A DNA stretch of 64,000 nt from Ramlibacter algicola (GTDB lineage Bacteria > Pseudomonadota > Gammaproteobacteria > Burkholderiales > Burkholderiaceae_C), in the NCBI RefSeq assembly GCF_016641735.1, contig NZ_JAEDAO010000001.1:868001-932000 (forward strand), given 5' to 3'. The first letter of the stretch is position 1; every line of letters begins with the position of its first letter. This document shows positions 11,766 through 21,441 of this stretch, in pieces. A program made the translations under genes and the position numbers. A model generated the notes under the pieces. That model was not told the origin of the DNA and did no database searches. It saw only the letters and a list, made by a program, of their open reading frames with translations.

Positions 11766-12374
11766 TCAGGCCTGCGGCGGTCGTGGCGGTTTCGGCCGCG
11801 GCGGCTTGCTGGTGTGGACGAGCTGTGTCGCCTTGTCCATCTCGCCCGCGAGCAGCAGCGGCGCGGCCTGCAGCGTGCGCGTGACGCACGCCTCGATGGC
11901 TTCCCGCTGCTCGGGCGCGGGCTTCTTCAGCACCCAGTTGGCGACTTCGTTCTTGTCGCCGGGGTGCCCGATGCCGATGCGCAGGCGCCAGTAGTCGCCG
12001 GTGCCCAGCTGGGCGTGGATGTCGCGCAGCCCGTTGTGGCCCGCATGGCCGCCGCCGAACTTGAGCTTCGCATCGCCCGGGGCGACGTCCAGTTCGTCGT
12101 GCACGACCAGCACTTCCTCCGGCGCGATCTTGAAGAAGCGCGCCAGGGCGCCCACGGAGCGGCCGGACAGGTTCATGAAGGTCTGCGGCTCGAGGAGCCA
12201 CACGGTCTTGCCCTGCACGTTGCCGCGCGCGACGAGGCCCTGGTAGCCCTTGTCCATCGCGAGGTGCAGCTTCCACTCGCGCGCGAGCGCGTCGACCCAC
12301 CAGAAACCGGCGTTGTGCCGCGTGGACTCGTACTCGGAGCCCGGATTGCCCAGGCCGACGAACAGCTTGATCAT
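11766..12374 (-). CDS. pth: Peptidyl-tRNA hydrolase
   Basis: 202 residues. It releases tRNA from peptidyl-tRNA that has dropped off the ribosome. The family motifs are intact: [18 protein letters not shown] with the catalytic His21, [17 protein letters not shown] with the catalytic Asp, and [13 protein letters not shown]. The C terminus carries a Pro/Lys/Arg-rich extension (about 190-202) beyond the conserved domain. It sits downstream of rplY, separated by two related hairpins. Confidence 0.97.
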   Translation of the reverse strand: MIKLFVGLGNPGSEYESTRHNAGFWWVDALAREWKLHLAMDKGYQGLVARGNVQGKTVWLLEPQTFMNLSGRSVGALARFFKIAPEEVLVVHDELDVAPGDAKLKFGGGHAGHNGLRDIHAQLGTGDYWRLRIGIGHPGDKNEVANWVLKKPAPEQREAIEACVTRTLQAAPLLLAGEMDKATQLVHTSKPPRPKPPRPPQA

Positions 12375-12419
12375 GGTCCGATCCTATGCGCAACGGGTCG
12401 CGTCCCGAAGGGCAGGGAA

Positions 12420-12436
12420 GCCCGCAATCTGCGGGC
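12420..12436 (-). repeat. Short hairpin between rplY and pth
   Basis: GCCCGC and GCGGGC flank a five-base loop. The unit is almost identical to the core of the rplY terminator 13 bp away (12449-12465), so the two hairpins look like a duplicated element. It has no T-run and may modulate or process the rplY-pth transcript. Confidence 0.5.
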
Positions 12437-12444
12437 GAAATGAA

Positions 12445-12469
12445 AAGGGCCCGCAGATCGCGGGCCCTT
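12445..12469 (-). terminator. Rho-independent terminator after rplY
   Basis: A perfect 10-bp stem (AAGGGCCCGC / GCGGGCCCTT) encloses a five-base loop and ends in TTTT on the minus strand, 20 bp after the rplY stop. It would limit readthrough from rplY into pth. Confidence 0.8.
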
Positions 12470-12489
12470 GTTCCTCCAGCTGGAGGGGC

Positions 12490-13173
12490 TTACTTCTTGG
12501 CCTTGGCGTCCTTGGCGGGAGCGGCAGCCTTGGCGTCCTTCGCGGGCGCGGCCTTCGCATCCGCGGCGGGCGCGGCGGCGGGGGCGTCGGCGGCAGGGGT
12601 TTCCTCGGCACCAGCACCGGTCACGACGGCGGACACCAGCACGGGATCCTTCTTGCCGTGCAGCACCGGGGTCACGCCCTTGGGCAGCTTGATCTCGGAC
12701 AGGTGCAGCGACTGGCCCTTCTTCAGGCCGGACAGGTCGACCTCGATGAATTCGGGCAGGTCACCCGGCAGGCACGAGACGTCCAGCTCGGACATGACGT
12801 GGTTGACCACGCAGTGCTCGAACTTGACGGCTTGCGATTCCTCGGCGTTCACGTAGTGGAACGGCACCTTCATGTGCAGCTTGGTCTTGGCGTCGACGCG
12901 CTGGAAGTCGATGTGCTGCACCAGCGGCTTGAACGGGTGGTACTGCACGTCACGCAGCAGGACCTTGCTGGTGTTGCCGCCCAGGTCCATCTCGAGGATG
13001 GTGGAGTGGAACGTTTCCTTCTTCAGGGCGTGCCACAGCGCGTTGTGGTCCAGCTCGATCAGCTGCGGCTGGCCTTCGCCACCGTAGACGATGCCGGGGG
13101 TCTTGCCGGTATTGCGCAGACGGCGGCTCGCACCCGTTCCCTGCTTGGCGCGCTCGAAAGCGACGAATTTCAT
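12490..13173 (-). CDS. rplY: 50S ribosomal protein L25 (Ctc form)
   Basis: 227 residues from the ATG at 13173, chosen because GGAG lies 7-8 bases upstream and the protein then begins [12 protein letters not shown] as in homologues. It has the 5S rRNA-binding L25 domain (1-about 95) followed by the TL5/Ctc beta domain. The last 35 residues are a repetitive Ala/Lys/Asp/Pro tail. Gene order prs-rplY-pth is standard in betaproteobacteria. Confidence 0.96.
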   Translation of the reverse strand: MKFVAFERAKQGTGASRRLRNTGKTPGIVYGGEGQPQLIELDHNALWHALKKETFHSTILEMDLGGNTSKVLLRDVQYHPFKPLVQHIDFQRVDAKTKLHMKVPFHYVNAEESQAVKFEHCVVNHVMSELDVSCLPGDLPEFIEVDLSGLKKGQSLHLSEIKLPKGVTPVLHGKKDPVLVSAVVTGAGAEETPAADAPAAAPAADAKAAPAKDAKAAAPAKDAKAKK

Positions 13174-13275
13174 GACGATCTCCAGTTCGGCGGCCACCGC
13201 GACCAGTGTGCTGCCGGTTTCACATTGCCCTCCGTGGAGGGCGGCTTGGTGCGCGGCGCGAACGCCACGCGGGTC

Positions 13276-14253
13276 TCAGAACAGGTTTTCCTGTTCGGAG
13301 AACAAACTCATCACCGACTCGCCCTTGGCGATGCGCTGGATCGTCTCGGCGATCAGCGGCGCCACGGTGAGCTGGCGGATCTTGCTGCAGCCGCGGGCGG
13401 CTTCGGACAGCGGGATGGTGTTGGTCACCACCACTTCGTCGAGCGCGTTGCCCTTGGCGATGCGCTCGATGGCGGGGCCGGAGAAGATCGGGTGCGTGCA
13501 ATACGCGTAGACCTTCTTGGCGCCTCGTTCCTTCAGCACCTCGGCCGCCTTCACCAGCGTGCCGGCGGTGTCGATCATGTCGTCCATGATCACGCAGTTG
13601 CGGCCGTCGATCTCGCCGATGACGTGCATCACTTCCGACACGTTGGCCTTCGGGCGGCGCTTGTCGATGATGGCGAGGTCCGTGCCCAGCTGCTTGGCCA
13701 GCGCCCGGGCCCGCACCACGCCGCCGACGTCCGGCGACACCACGATCAGGTTCTCGTAGTTCTTCGAGCGCACGTCGTGCAGCAGCACCGGCGACGCATA
13801 GATGTTGTCGACCGGGATGTCGAAGAAGCCCTGGATCTGGTCGGCGTGCAGGTCCATGGTCAGGACGCGCGAGACGCCCACCGTCTGCAGCAGGTTGGCC
13901 ACCACCTTGGCCGAGATCGGCACCCGCGAGCTGCGCGGGCGGCGGTCCTGGCGGGCATAGCCGAAGTACGGGATCACGGCGCTGATGCGCTCGGCCGAGG
14001 CGCGCTTGAGCGCGTCGACCATGATCATCAGCTCCATCAGGTTCTCGTTGGTCGGCGCGCAGGTGGACTGCACGACGAACACGTCGCGGGCGCGGACGTT
14101 GGTGTTGATCTCCACCGTCACTTCGCCGTCGGAGAAGCGGCCCACGCTGGCGGCGCCGAGCGAGATGCCGAGGTGCTCCGCGATCTCGGCGGCCAGCGCC
14201 GGGTTGGCGTTGCCGGTGAACACCATGAAGTCGGGATGCGGGAGCGCCTGCAT
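13276..14253 (-). CDS. prs: Ribose-phosphate pyrophosphokinase
   Basis: 325 residues from the ATG at 14253; the open frame runs back into the tRNA but that part is not protein. It makes PRPP from ribose 5-phosphate and ATP for nucleotide, His and Trp synthesis. Visible motifs are the flexible loop [13 protein letters not shown], the metal/pyrophosphate site [14 protein letters not shown], and the PRPP-binding loop [13 protein letters not shown]. It is transcribed with the upstream tRNA-Gln and ispE and followed by rplY after a gap of about 100 bp. Confidence 0.97.
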   Translation of the reverse strand: MQALPHPDFMVFTGNANPALAAEIAEHLGISLGAASVGRFSDGEVTVEINTNVRARDVFVVQSTCAPTNENLMELMIMVDALKRASAERISAVIPYFGYARQDRRPRSSRVPISAKVVANLLQTVGVSRVLTMDLHADQIQGFFDIPVDNIYASPVLLHDVRSKNYENLIVVSPDVGGVVRARALAKQLGTDLAIIDKRRPKANVSEVMHVIGEIDGRNCVIMDDMIDTAGTLVKAAEVLKERGAKKVYAYCTHPIFSGPAIERIAKGNALDEVVVTNTIPLSEAARGCSKIRQLTVAPLIAETIQRIAKGESVMSLFSEQENLF

Positions 14254-14354
14254 GCGATGGACCCAGCGTTCAGGAAGGAAGGTCGGACACCTGTTGTTCG
14301 TCGATGCCCGCGCGGTGCGGCGCGGGCCTGGACCGGGCCACGACCCGAAATCTT

Positions 14355-14431
14355 TGGCAGGGGAGGAAGGACTCGAACCCTCGCATGCCGGAATCAAAAT
14401 CCGGTGCCTTAACCAACTTGGCGACTCCCCT
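14355..14431 (-). tRNA. tRNA-Gln (TTG anticodon)
   Basis: 77 nt including the encoded CCA. The 7-bp acceptor stem AGGGGAG/CTCCCCT, G73 discriminator, anticodon loop TTTTGAT (anticodon TTG) and T-arm GGTTCGAGTCC are all present. It lies between ispE and prs on the same strand, its usual place in Burkholderiales, and is probably cut out of that mRNA. Confidence 0.95.
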
Positions 14432-14465
14432 ACACAGGAGGCCCGCTGCGATCAGCGTGCCACCA

Positions 14466-15320
14466 TCATTCGTCGCTGGGGGCCCAACCCACCAGGGGAT
14501 GGGCCTCCATGCTGCTGCATTCCCGCACGATCCAGTGCTCCCATCCGGGCGGCTTGCCGGCCGGGACCCGCCCGGCTGGAAGCGGCGCGAACACCGCACT
14601 GCCCGACCCGCTCATGCGGCCCGCGAGACCCTGTCCAGCCAGCCAGGCGAGCGCCTGGGACACTTGCGGACAGATCTGCTCGGCCACCGGCTGCAGGTCA
14701 TTGCGACCGAATTGCAGCGGTTCTGCAGCAAAGCCCGAGAGTATAGCAGGCTCGCTGTCACGGCGAAGCGCCGGGTGCCGGAAGATCGCCGCAGTCTCGA
14801 GTCCCTCGGGCGGCTTGACCACAAGGAATCGCGTGGCCGGGACGGCCACCGCCGTGATGCGCTCGCCGATGCCTTCGACCCATGCGGGCCGGCCGGCCAG
14901 GAAGAACGGCACGTCGGCGCCGAGCTTCAATCCGATCTCGCAGAGCTGCGCGAGGGTCAGCCTTGTGTTCCACAGCCGGTTGAGGGCGAGCAGGCAGGTC
15001 GCCGCGTCCGACGAGCCTCCGCCGAGCCCGGCTTGGGCAGGCAGGCGCTTGTCCAGCGTGATGTGCGCGCCGGCGGTCGTGCCGGTGGCGGCCTGGAGCG
15101 CGCGCGCCGCGCGGAGCACAAGGTCGTCGTCGGGCACCGGCTGCCCGATGTCCCTGCGGGTCGGCGCGCCCGCGGGTCTCAGCTCGACGTGCAGCACGTC
15201 ATGCCAGTCAAGCGGCACGAACACCGACTGCAGCAGGTGGTGGCCGTCCTCGCGGCGGCCAGTGACGTGCAGGAAGAGGTTGAGCTTGGCGGGCGCCGGC
15301 AGGTCGTACAGGGCCTGCAT
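14466..15320 (-). CDS. ispE: 4-diphosphocytidyl-2-C-methyl-D-erythritol kinase
   Basis: 284 residues. This GHMP-family kinase of the MEP isoprenoid pathway phosphorylates CDP-ME at O2. N-terminal PAPAKLNLFLHVTGRREDGHH and the ATP loop LPAQAGLGGGSSDAA are diagnostic; the third GHMP motif GRMSGSGSAVFA is near the C terminus. The start overlaps the lolB stop by one base (TGATG), giving translational coupling. Confidence 0.96.
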   Translation of the reverse strand: MQALYDLPAPAKLNLFLHVTGRREDGHHLLQSVFVPLDWHDVLHVELRPAGAPTRRDIGQPVPDDDLVLRAARALQAATGTTAGAHITLDKRLPAQAGLGGGSSDAATCLLALNRLWNTRLTLAQLCEIGLKLGADVPFFLAGRPAWVEGIGERITAVAVPATRFLVVKPPEGLETAAIFRHPALRRDSEPAILSGFAAEPLQFGRNDLQPVAEQICPQVSQALAWLAGQGLAGRMSGSGSAVFAPLPAGRVPAGKPPGWEHWIVRECSSMEAHPLVGWAPSDE

Positions 15321-15805
15321 CAGCGGTCCAGCACGAGGCGCAGGTCGGCGGCGGGAGGCGGTGCCGATCGACGTGCGCGGACACGGCCGTGGGCCAGCGC
15401 GGTGAGGTCCGGCTCCCAGCCGGGCACCGGTGTCGCGCGTCCGTCGAGCCAATCGAAGAGCGCGGCGACGGGCAAGGGCGCGCCGGTCACGTGCTCCACC
15501 ATCGCATCGAGCGACGGGTACGACTGCTTGTCGCGTCCTTGCGTGTCGAGGACGGCACGGCCGGGTTGCCACTGCAGCACGGCGATGGTGCCGCCGAGCG
15601 GATTGAACAGCGACAGTTCGCCGGCCTCGGGGCGGCCTCGCAGTTCGAAGCCGGCAGAGAACGATTGCGAGGGACGGTCCTCGACGGCCAGCGCGAGCCG
15701 CCCGGTGCGAATCGATTCGCCCGGCGCAGCGACACGCTGGGGGCCGGCGCATGCCGCGAGCAGCAGCGCGGCCGCCGCGGCGGCGATGGCGCCGCGGCGC
15801 TTCAT
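15320..15805 (-). CDS. lolB: Outer-membrane lipoprotein LolB
   Basis: 161 residues, shorter than E. coli LolB (about 207). The signal peptide ends in a lipobox (LLAAC, Cys19). LolB receives lipoproteins from LolA and inserts them into the outer membrane. The core pattern TGRLALAVEDRPSQSFSAGFELRG, GELSLFNPLGGTIAVLQW and LDAMVEHVTGAPLPV fits the family. Identification rests on this pattern plus its place directly before ispE. It overlaps the TPR gene by 4 bp and ispE by 1 bp. Confidence 0.88.
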   Translation of the reverse strand: MKRRGAIAAAAAALLLAACAGPQRVAAPGESIRTGRLALAVEDRPSQSFSAGFELRGRPEAGELSLFNPLGGTIAVLQWQPGRAVLDTQGRDKQSYPSLDAMVEHVTGAPLPVAALFDWLDGRATPVPGWEPDLTALAHGRVRARRSAPPPAADLRLVLDR

Positions 15806-17538
15806 GGCTTGACGCGCAGGCGCTTGAACGTCTCCTGCAACGCTTCGTTGTCCGGCGACAGCAGCAGGCCCTCGCGCCACACCGACTGCGCGCGATCGCG
15901 CTGGCCGTTGCTCCACAACACCTCGCCCAGGTGGGCGGCGATGTCGGCATCGGGGCGCAGCTTGTAGGCGGCTTCGAGGATGCGCAGGGCCTCCGCCTTG
16001 TTGCCCATGCGGAACTCGACCCAGCCCAGGCTGTCGCTGATGAAGGGGTCGTTCGGCGCGAGTTCGATGGCCTTCTGGATCAACTGCTTCGCTTCGGGCA
16101 GGCGCTGCCCGCGATCCGCGAGCGAGTAGCCCAGTGCGTTGTACGCGTGGTGGTAGTCGGGGCGGATCGCAATCACCTGGCGCAGCAGCCGCTCCATCGC
16201 CGGCACGTCGTTCAACTTCTCGGCGAGCATGGCCTGGTCGTACATCAGGTCCACGTCGCGGGCATCCTTGGCCACCGCCCGGCCGAGAAGGTCGTAGGCC
16301 GCGCGGTACTGCTTGCGATCGCGCAGCAGTTGCACTTCCGCGCTGAGCTTCAGCCGCGCGTCGTTCGGGCCGCGCTCGGGCAGCGCGCGAATCAGCTTGC
16401 GGCCTTCTTCCAGCTTGCCCTGCGCGGCCAGGATGGAGGCACGGCGAAGCTGCGCGCCCATCAGGTCCTGCGTGTTGTCGATCTTGTCGAGCCAGGCCGT
16501 CGCGCCCGCGAAGTCGCGGCGTTTCTCGGCGATCTGCGCCAGGCCCATGTATGCCTGCGCGAGGCCGCGGGTTCGGTCCTCACCGCTGCGCTGCGCCTGC
16601 GCGATCTGCACGTAACGCTTCAGCGACGTCTCCGCCGGCGCGAGCTGGTTTTCCTGAGCCTGCAGGGTGCCGAGCGCCAGCCAGGCCTCCGCGAGCTCGG
16701 GCTTGTCGGTGACCACTTGCTGCAGCTGGTAGCGCGCTTCCCCGACCCGTTGCGCTTCCAGCAAGGCGCGGGCGTAGCCCAGCCGCAGCTCGGGCAAGGG
16801 CTTGCCTTCGAGGTACTTGCGCACCAGCGGTTCGGCCTGCGGGACCTTGGGGTCCATCAGTTCCAGCGCGAGCAGCGCCGGGTAATCCGATCGCGCGTCG
16901 ACCGCCTGCGCACGCCGCGCCGCGTCGAGCGCGCTGGCCGTGTCGCCGGCGGCGAGGCGCACGCGCCCGATCGTCGTCCAGGCGGCCGCGCCAGTCGCGG
17001 GTTGCGCGATCGCATCGGCCAGGGCCTGCTCGACGACGTTGGCAGCGAGCTTCTTGTCGCTGACGCGGGAGTACAGCCGGGGCACCAGGCCGAGGGCCAC
17101 ATTGCGGTCCTTCGGCGCGGCCAGCGCGATGTCGGCTCGCAGCGGCTCGGCGCTTTCGGTGACGCGGTTGAGCGCGAGCAGGATCTGCAGCACGTAGCGG
17201 TTGGCCTCGCGCGAATCCGGGTGCGCCTGGCGCCACGCCCGCGCGGCCTGCAGCGCGGCGTCGCCGTTGCGGCTCTGGAAGGCGATCTCGACGGCTCGCT
17301 GGTACAGCGCGGGATCGTTGGTCTTGCGCGCCGCGTTCATCACCAGCTGGAAGCCGGCCGCAGGCTCGTCCCCGCGCGCGGTCATCTCGCCGAGCAGCAA
17401 CTCGTAGAACAGTTCGGCGTCGAGGGCGCTGGGCTTGGCAGCGGGCTCTTCGGCATCGGGAGCCGTCTGCGCGAAGCTGGCGTTGGCGAAGGCCGCCAGC
17501 AGCAGGGCGGCCGGGAGCAGCCGGAAGGGGAGCTTCAT
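15802..17538 (-). CDS. Exported tetratricopeptide-repeat protein
   Basis: 578 residues with an N-terminal signal peptide (about 1-23, cleavage after SFA). The rest is a long series of TPR-type helical repeats (for example [21 protein letters not shown] and [21 protein letters not shown]), a protein-interaction scaffold in the periplasm or at the outer membrane. It is the first gene of the lolB-ispE-tRNA-prs unit and overlaps lolB by 4 bp, suggesting a link to envelope assembly. It is divergent from mutM across only 38 bp. Confidence 0.88.
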   Translation of the reverse strand: MKLPFRLLPAALLLAAFANASFAQTAPDAEEPAAKPSALDAELFYELLLGEMTARGDEPAAGFQLVMNAARKTNDPALYQRAVEIAFQSRNGDAALQAARAWRQAHPDSREANRYVLQILLALNRVTESAEPLRADIALAAPKDRNVALGLVPRLYSRVSDKKLAANVVEQALADAIAQPATGAAAWTTIGRVRLAAGDTASALDAARRAQAVDARSDYPALLALELMDPKVPQAEPLVRKYLEGKPLPELRLGYARALLEAQRVGEARYQLQQVVTDKPELAEAWLALGTLQAQENQLAPAETSLKRYVQIAQAQRSGEDRTRGLAQAYMGLAQIAEKRRDFAGATAWLDKIDNTQDLMGAQLRRASILAAQGKLEEGRKLIRALPERGPNDARLKLSAEVQLLRDRKQYRAAYDLLGRAVAKDARDVDLMYDQAMLAEKLNDVPAMERLLRQVIAIRPDYHHAYNALGYSLADRGQRLPEAKQLIQKAIELAPNDPFISDSLGWVEFRMGNKAEALRILEAAYKLRPDADIAAHLGEVLWSNGQRDRAQSVWREGLLLSPDNEALQETFKRLRVKP

Positions 17539-17576
17539 CGGGCCATCATAATTCGCGCACCCTAGCCGGCGGCGCC
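17539..17576. promoter_or_regulatory. Compact divergent promoter region, TPR operon / mutM
   Basis: Only 38 bp separate the two divergent start codons. It holds the only AT-rich stretch here: CATAAT (17547-17552) for mutM and, on the other strand, TATGAT overlapping it for the TPR gene. No convincing -35 boxes are seen; they would lie inside the coding regions. Confidence 0.35.
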
Positions 17577-18392
17577 ATGCCCGAATTGCCCGAAGTCGAG
17601 GTCACGCGCCTCAGTTTTGCCGACCGGATCGCCGGCGCCACCATCCGCGACGTGCGGCTGGGCAAGCCCTTGCGCTGGCCCCTCGGCTGCGTGCCGGACC
17701 AGCTGGTCGGCCGCCGGGTGCGGCAGGTGCGCCGCCGCGGCAAGTACCTGCTGCTCGATCTCGACGACGGGGTCCTGCTGCTGCACCTGGGCATGTCGGG
17801 CAGCCTGTCCTTCGCCGTCCACCAGCCCGACGCGGGGCCGCACGACCACTTCGATCTCGTCACGGACCACGGCGTGCTGCGCCTGAACGACCCACGCCGG
17901 TTCGGGGCCGTGGTGTACGCGACGCACGAGGACGCGGGCGAGGCCGCCAAGCTGCTGGGCACGCTGGGCGTCGAGCCGCTCGGGGACGCGTTCGACGATG
18001 CCGCGTTCCACGCCGCGCTGCGCAAGCGGCGCGCGCCGGTCAAGCAGGTCCTGCTTGCGGGCGACGTGGTCGTGGGCGTCGGCAACATCTATGCGTCGGA
18101 GGCACTGTTCCTCGCAGGCATCCGGCCGACACTGAGCGCGTCCCGGCTCACCAAGCCGCGGGCGCGCAAGCTGCATGCGGCCATCCGGGAAGTGCTGGCC
18201 AAGGCGGTCGCCAAGGGCGGCAGCACGCTGCGCGACTTTTCCAATGCGTACGGCGAGTCCGGCTACTTCCAGCTCGAGGCGATGGTCTACGGCCGGGCCG
18301 GCCAGCCGTGCCGGACTTGCGGGACGCCAATTCGTGCCATCCGGCAGGGCCAGCGCGCAACGTTCTACTGCCCGCACTGCCAGAAAAGCTGA
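17577..18392 (+). CDS. mutM: Formamidopyrimidine/8-oxoguanine DNA glycosylase
   Basis: 271 residues. It removes 8-oxoguanine and formamidopyrimidines from DNA and nicks the abasic site. The catalytic N terminus is PELPEVE (Pro2, Glu3 after Met removal); the Lys in RRGKYLLL, the H2TH segment ([16 protein letters not shown]) and a C-terminal zinc finger (CRTC...CPHC) are complete. It heads a rightward group with a dynamin-like GTPase and mutY, the other glycosylase of the 8-oxoguanine system. Confidence 0.97.
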   Translation: MPELPEVEVTRLSFADRIAGATIRDVRLGKPLRWPLGCVPDQLVGRRVRQVRRRGKYLLLDLDDGVLLLHLGMSGSLSFAVHQPDAGPHDHFDLVTDHGVLRLNDPRRFGAVVYATHEDAGEAAKLLGTLGVEPLGDAFDDAAFHAALRKRRAPVKQVLLAGDVVVGVGNIYASEALFLAGIRPTLSASRLTKPRARKLHAAIREVLAKAVAKGGSTLRDFSNAYGESGYFQLEAMVYGRAGQPCRTCGTPIRAIRQGQRATFYCPHCQKS

Positions 18393-18442
18393 TCCGTGCG
18401 GAGGGGTGGGCTGCTATAGTCGGCTGGGCTAACGGGGGCTCA

Positions 18443-20407
18443 GTGGGTACTTCCTTCAACGAACAGTTCGACCAGCACGGCGCATGGCGCCGCGAGTTCG
18501 CGCTGCGCTTGAAGCTCCTGTCCGAGTGGTTGAAGGACCATGACCTGCTCGACGCCGCGATCGAGGAGCGCCTGAAGCGCCTCGAATCGCAGGTCCGTTC
18601 GGACAAGGTCATGGTGGCCTTCGTCGCCGAGTTCTCGCGCGGCAAGTCGGAGTTGATCAACTCGATCTTCTTCGCCGGCTACAAGCGCCGCATCATGCCC
18701 GCCAGCGCCGGCCGAACGACCATGTGCCCGACCGAGCTGGGCTACGACGCCGAAGTCCCGCCCTGCCTGCGCCTGCTGCCCATCGAGACGCGCCTGCAGC
18801 CGCAGCCGCTGATGGAATGGCGCCTGGCGCCCGAGAAGTGGACCCGCGTCGACCTCGACGTCAACGACTCCGCGCAGCTCGCGCAGGCGTTCGAGAAGGT
18901 GTCCGAAGTGCGCCGCGTCAGCAAGGACGAGGCGCGCGCGCTGGGCTTCTGGCACGACGACACGCCCGAGGACAACCCACTGCCCGCGCCCGACGGCACG
19001 ATCGAGATCCCGAAGTGGCGCCACGCGCTGATCAACATCGCGCACCCGCTGCTCAAGCAGGGCCTCGTCATCCTCGACACCCCGGGCCTGAACGCCATCG
19101 GCGCTGAGCCCGAGCTGACGGTCAACCTGATCCCGCAGGCGCACGCAGTCGTGTTCATCCTGGCCGCCGACACCGGCGTGACCAAGTCCGACCTCGCGAT
19201 CTGGAAGGACCACCTGATCACGGACACCGAGGACGGCGCCTCGCACCTGGTGGTCCTGAACAAGATCGACACCATGTGGGACTCGCTGAGCACGCCCACG
19301 CAGGTGCAGGCGCAGATCGACCGCCAGCGCTCCACGTCGGCCGAAGTGCTTGGGGTCGCGCGCGATCGCGTGATCCCCGTGTCGGCCCAGAAGGGCCTGG
19401 TCGCCAAGGTCAACAACGACGCGCAGCTGCTGGCCGCCAGCCAGCTGCCCGTGCTGGAGAAGGCGCTCAGCGAAGGCGTCATGGGCCAGCGCCAGCGCAT
19501 CCTGCGCGGTGCCATCGCCACCAACATCACCGAGCTGCGCACCGAGGCCGCCCGCGCCCTCAACATCCGCCGCCGCGACCTGGCCGAGCAGATGATCGAG
19601 CTCAAGGGGCTGCGCGGCAAGAACACCTCGGTCATCCGGCACATGCGCCTGCGCATCGAGCAGGAGCAACGCGACTTCGACGTCAGCGGCGCCAAGATCC
19701 ACGCGGTGCGCTCGGTGCACCTGAAGCTGCTGCGCGAAGTGTTCAACCTGCTCGGCACGGCGACCATGAAGAAGGAGATGCAGGAACTGACCGACCAGTT
19801 GCGGCAGCCCGGCATCAAGATCGGCGTGCGCCGCGCGTACTCGCTCACGTTCGATCGCCTGCGCGAGGGCCTGCGCAAGGCTCAGACCACCAGCGGCGAG
19901 ATCCAGTCGATGCTGACCGGCACCTTCCGCCAGCTGAACGCCGAGTACGGGTTCTCGCTGCAGCCGCCGAAGGAGCCCGAGTTCGCGCGCTACGAGCGCG
20001 ACCTCGACGTCGTCGAGCGCAGCCACTCGCAGTACCTGGGCGTGGGCAATGCGCTGCGCCTGGCGCAACCCGAATTCGCCGACCGCCTGGTGCGCGCGCT
20101 CGCGACCCGGCTGCGCGTCGTGTACGAATCCGCGCTCGGCGAGGTCGAGCTGTGGAACAAGGCCGCGGCCGCGCAACTCGACGCCCAGCTGCGCGAACGC
20201 CGCCGCAACTTCACGCGCCGCATCGAGGCGATCGAACGCATCCAGCAGGCCGCGTCCGGCCTCGACGACCGCATCGGCGAGATCCAGTCGCAAGAGGCTT
20301 CGATCGACGAGCTCGAAGCCAAGCTCGGCGAGCTGACGGGCCACCTCCTCGCGCCGCCGGCCGCGCTGGCCGCCGAAGGCGCCCAGCCCGAACTCCAGCG
20401 CGCATGA
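18443..20407 (+). CDS. Dynamin-like large GTPase
   Basis: 654 residues from the GTG at 18443, preceded by a G-rich ribosome-binding sequence; the upstream open frame is the mutM 3' end. GTPase motifs: P-loop AEFSRGKS (62-69), switch Thr in RTTMCP (91-96), DTPG (212-215) and NKID (273-276). After the G domain (to about 380) the protein is long, charged and helical, with coiled-coil-like stretches near 410-440 and 560-635. No transmembrane segment is seen. Dynamin-family proteins act on membranes, but this subfamily has no role readable from sequence. It starts 50 bp after mutM and overlaps mutY by 4 bp (ATGA). Confidence 0.85.
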   Translation: MGTSFNEQFDQHGAWRREFALRLKLLSEWLKDHDLLDAAIEERLKRLESQVRSDKVMVAFVAEFSRGKSELINSIFFAGYKRRIMPASAGRTTMCPTELGYDAEVPPCLRLLPIETRLQPQPLMEWRLAPEKWTRVDLDVNDSAQLAQAFEKVSEVRRVSKDEARALGFWHDDTPEDNPLPAPDGTIEIPKWRHALINIAHPLLKQGLVILDTPGLNAIGAEPELTVNLIPQAHAVVFILAADTGVTKSDLAIWKDHLITDTEDGASHLVVLNKIDTMWDSLSTPTQVQAQIDRQRSTSAEVLGVARDRVIPVSAQKGLVAKVNNDAQLLAASQLPVLEKALSEGVMGQRQRILRGAIATNITELRTEAARALNIRRRDLAEQMIELKGLRGKNTSVIRHMRLRIEQEQRDFDVSGAKIHAVRSVHLKLLREVFNLLGTATMKKEMQELTDQLRQPGIKIGVRRAYSLTFDRLREGLRKAQTTSGEIQSMLTGTFRQLNAEYGFSLQPPKEPEFARYERDLDVVERSHSQYLGVGNALRLAQPEFADRLVRALATRLRVVYESALGEVELWNKAAAAQLDAQLRERRRNFTRRIEAIERIQQAASGLDDRIGEIQSQEASIDELEAKLGELTGHLLAPPAALAAEGAQPELQRA

Positions 20408-21441
20408 CGTCGGCGTCCGGCGGCATCGCCGGGCAGGTGGTGCGCTGGCAGCGTGCCCATGGCCGGCACCGACTTCCCTGGCAAGGCACGCGCGATCCGT
20501 ATCGCGTGTGGCTGTCCGAAATCATGCTGCAGCAGACGCAGGTGTCCGTCGTGCTGGGCTACTACGAACGATTCCTGCAACGCTTCCCGGACGTCGCCGC
20601 GCTGGCCGCCGCGCCGGTCGACGACGTGCTGGGGCTGTGGAGTGGCCTGGGGTACTACAGCCGCGCCCGCAACCTGCATCGGTGCGCGCAAGCCGTTGTC
20701 GCGGACCATGGCGGCCGCTTCCCGGCGACGAGCGAAGGCCTGCAGCAGCTGCCCGGTATCGGCCGCTCGACGGCCGCGGCGATCGCGGCCTTCTGCTTCG
20801 GCGAGCGCACCGCGATCCTGGATGGCAACGTCAAGCGCGTGCTCGCGCGCACGCTGGGGTTCGGCGAGGACCTCGCCAGCGCCGCCAGCGAACGCCGTTT
20901 GTGGGACCTCGCCAATGCGCTCGTGCCTGCGAAGGCGGCGGACATGCCGGCGTACACGCAGGGGCTGATGGACCTCGGTGCGACCGTGTGCCTGGTCCGC
21001 AATCCGCATTGCCTGCTCTGCCCGTTGCAGACCACTTGTGTCGCGCGGCAGCAGGGCCAGCCGGAGAGCTATCCCGTGAAGACGCGCAAGCTGAAGCGCA
21101 GCGCGCAATCACTCTGGTTGCTGGAGGCCCGCGACCGCGACGGCGCCATCTGGCTGGAGAAGCGTCCGTCGACCGGTGTGTGGGGCGGGCTGTACTGCCT
21201 GCCCATGTTCGAGACGCGTGACGCGTTGGATCAGGCCGTCGATGCACCTGCGCGCGCGCGCCTGACCGATGTGCCCGCGTTCACGCACGTGCTCACGCAC
21301 AAGGACTTGCACCTGCACCCCGTGCGCGCGGTGGTCCCGCGCAAGGCGCTGAAGCGGGAAGCGGAAGGGGGCTGGTTCGGCGCCGGTGATTGGACCAGCC
21401 TCGGATTGCCCGCGCCCGTGCGCAAGCTGCTCGAAGGCTAG
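20404..21441 (+). CDS. mutY: A/G-specific adenine DNA glycosylase
   Basis: 345 residues from the ATG at 20404. It removes adenine mispaired with 8-oxoguanine. It has the catalytic Glu in [10 protein letters not shown], the helix-hairpin-helix [12 protein letters not shown] with the Asp in ILDGNVKR, and the [4Fe-4S] cysteines C-x6-C-x2-C-x5-C ([17 protein letters not shown]). The C-terminal domain is MutT-like and recognises 8-oxoG ([17 protein letters not shown]). It is translationally coupled to the dynamin-like gene; its stop overlaps convergent rapZ by 4 bp. Confidence 0.97.
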   Translation: MTSASGGIAGQVVRWQRAHGRHRLPWQGTRDPYRVWLSEIMLQQTQVSVVLGYYERFLQRFPDVAALAAAPVDDVLGLWSGLGYYSRARNLHRCAQAVVADHGGRFPATSEGLQQLPGIGRSTAAAIAAFCFGERTAILDGNVKRVLARTLGFGEDLASAASERRLWDLANALVPAKAADMPAYTQGLMDLGATVCLVRNPHCLLCPLQTTCVARQQGQPESYPVKTRKLKRSAQSLWLLEARDRDGAIWLEKRPSTGVWGGLYCLPMFETRDALDQAVDAPARARLTDVPAFTHVLTHKDLHLHPVRAVVPRKALKREAEGGWFGAGDWTSLGLPAPVRKLLEG

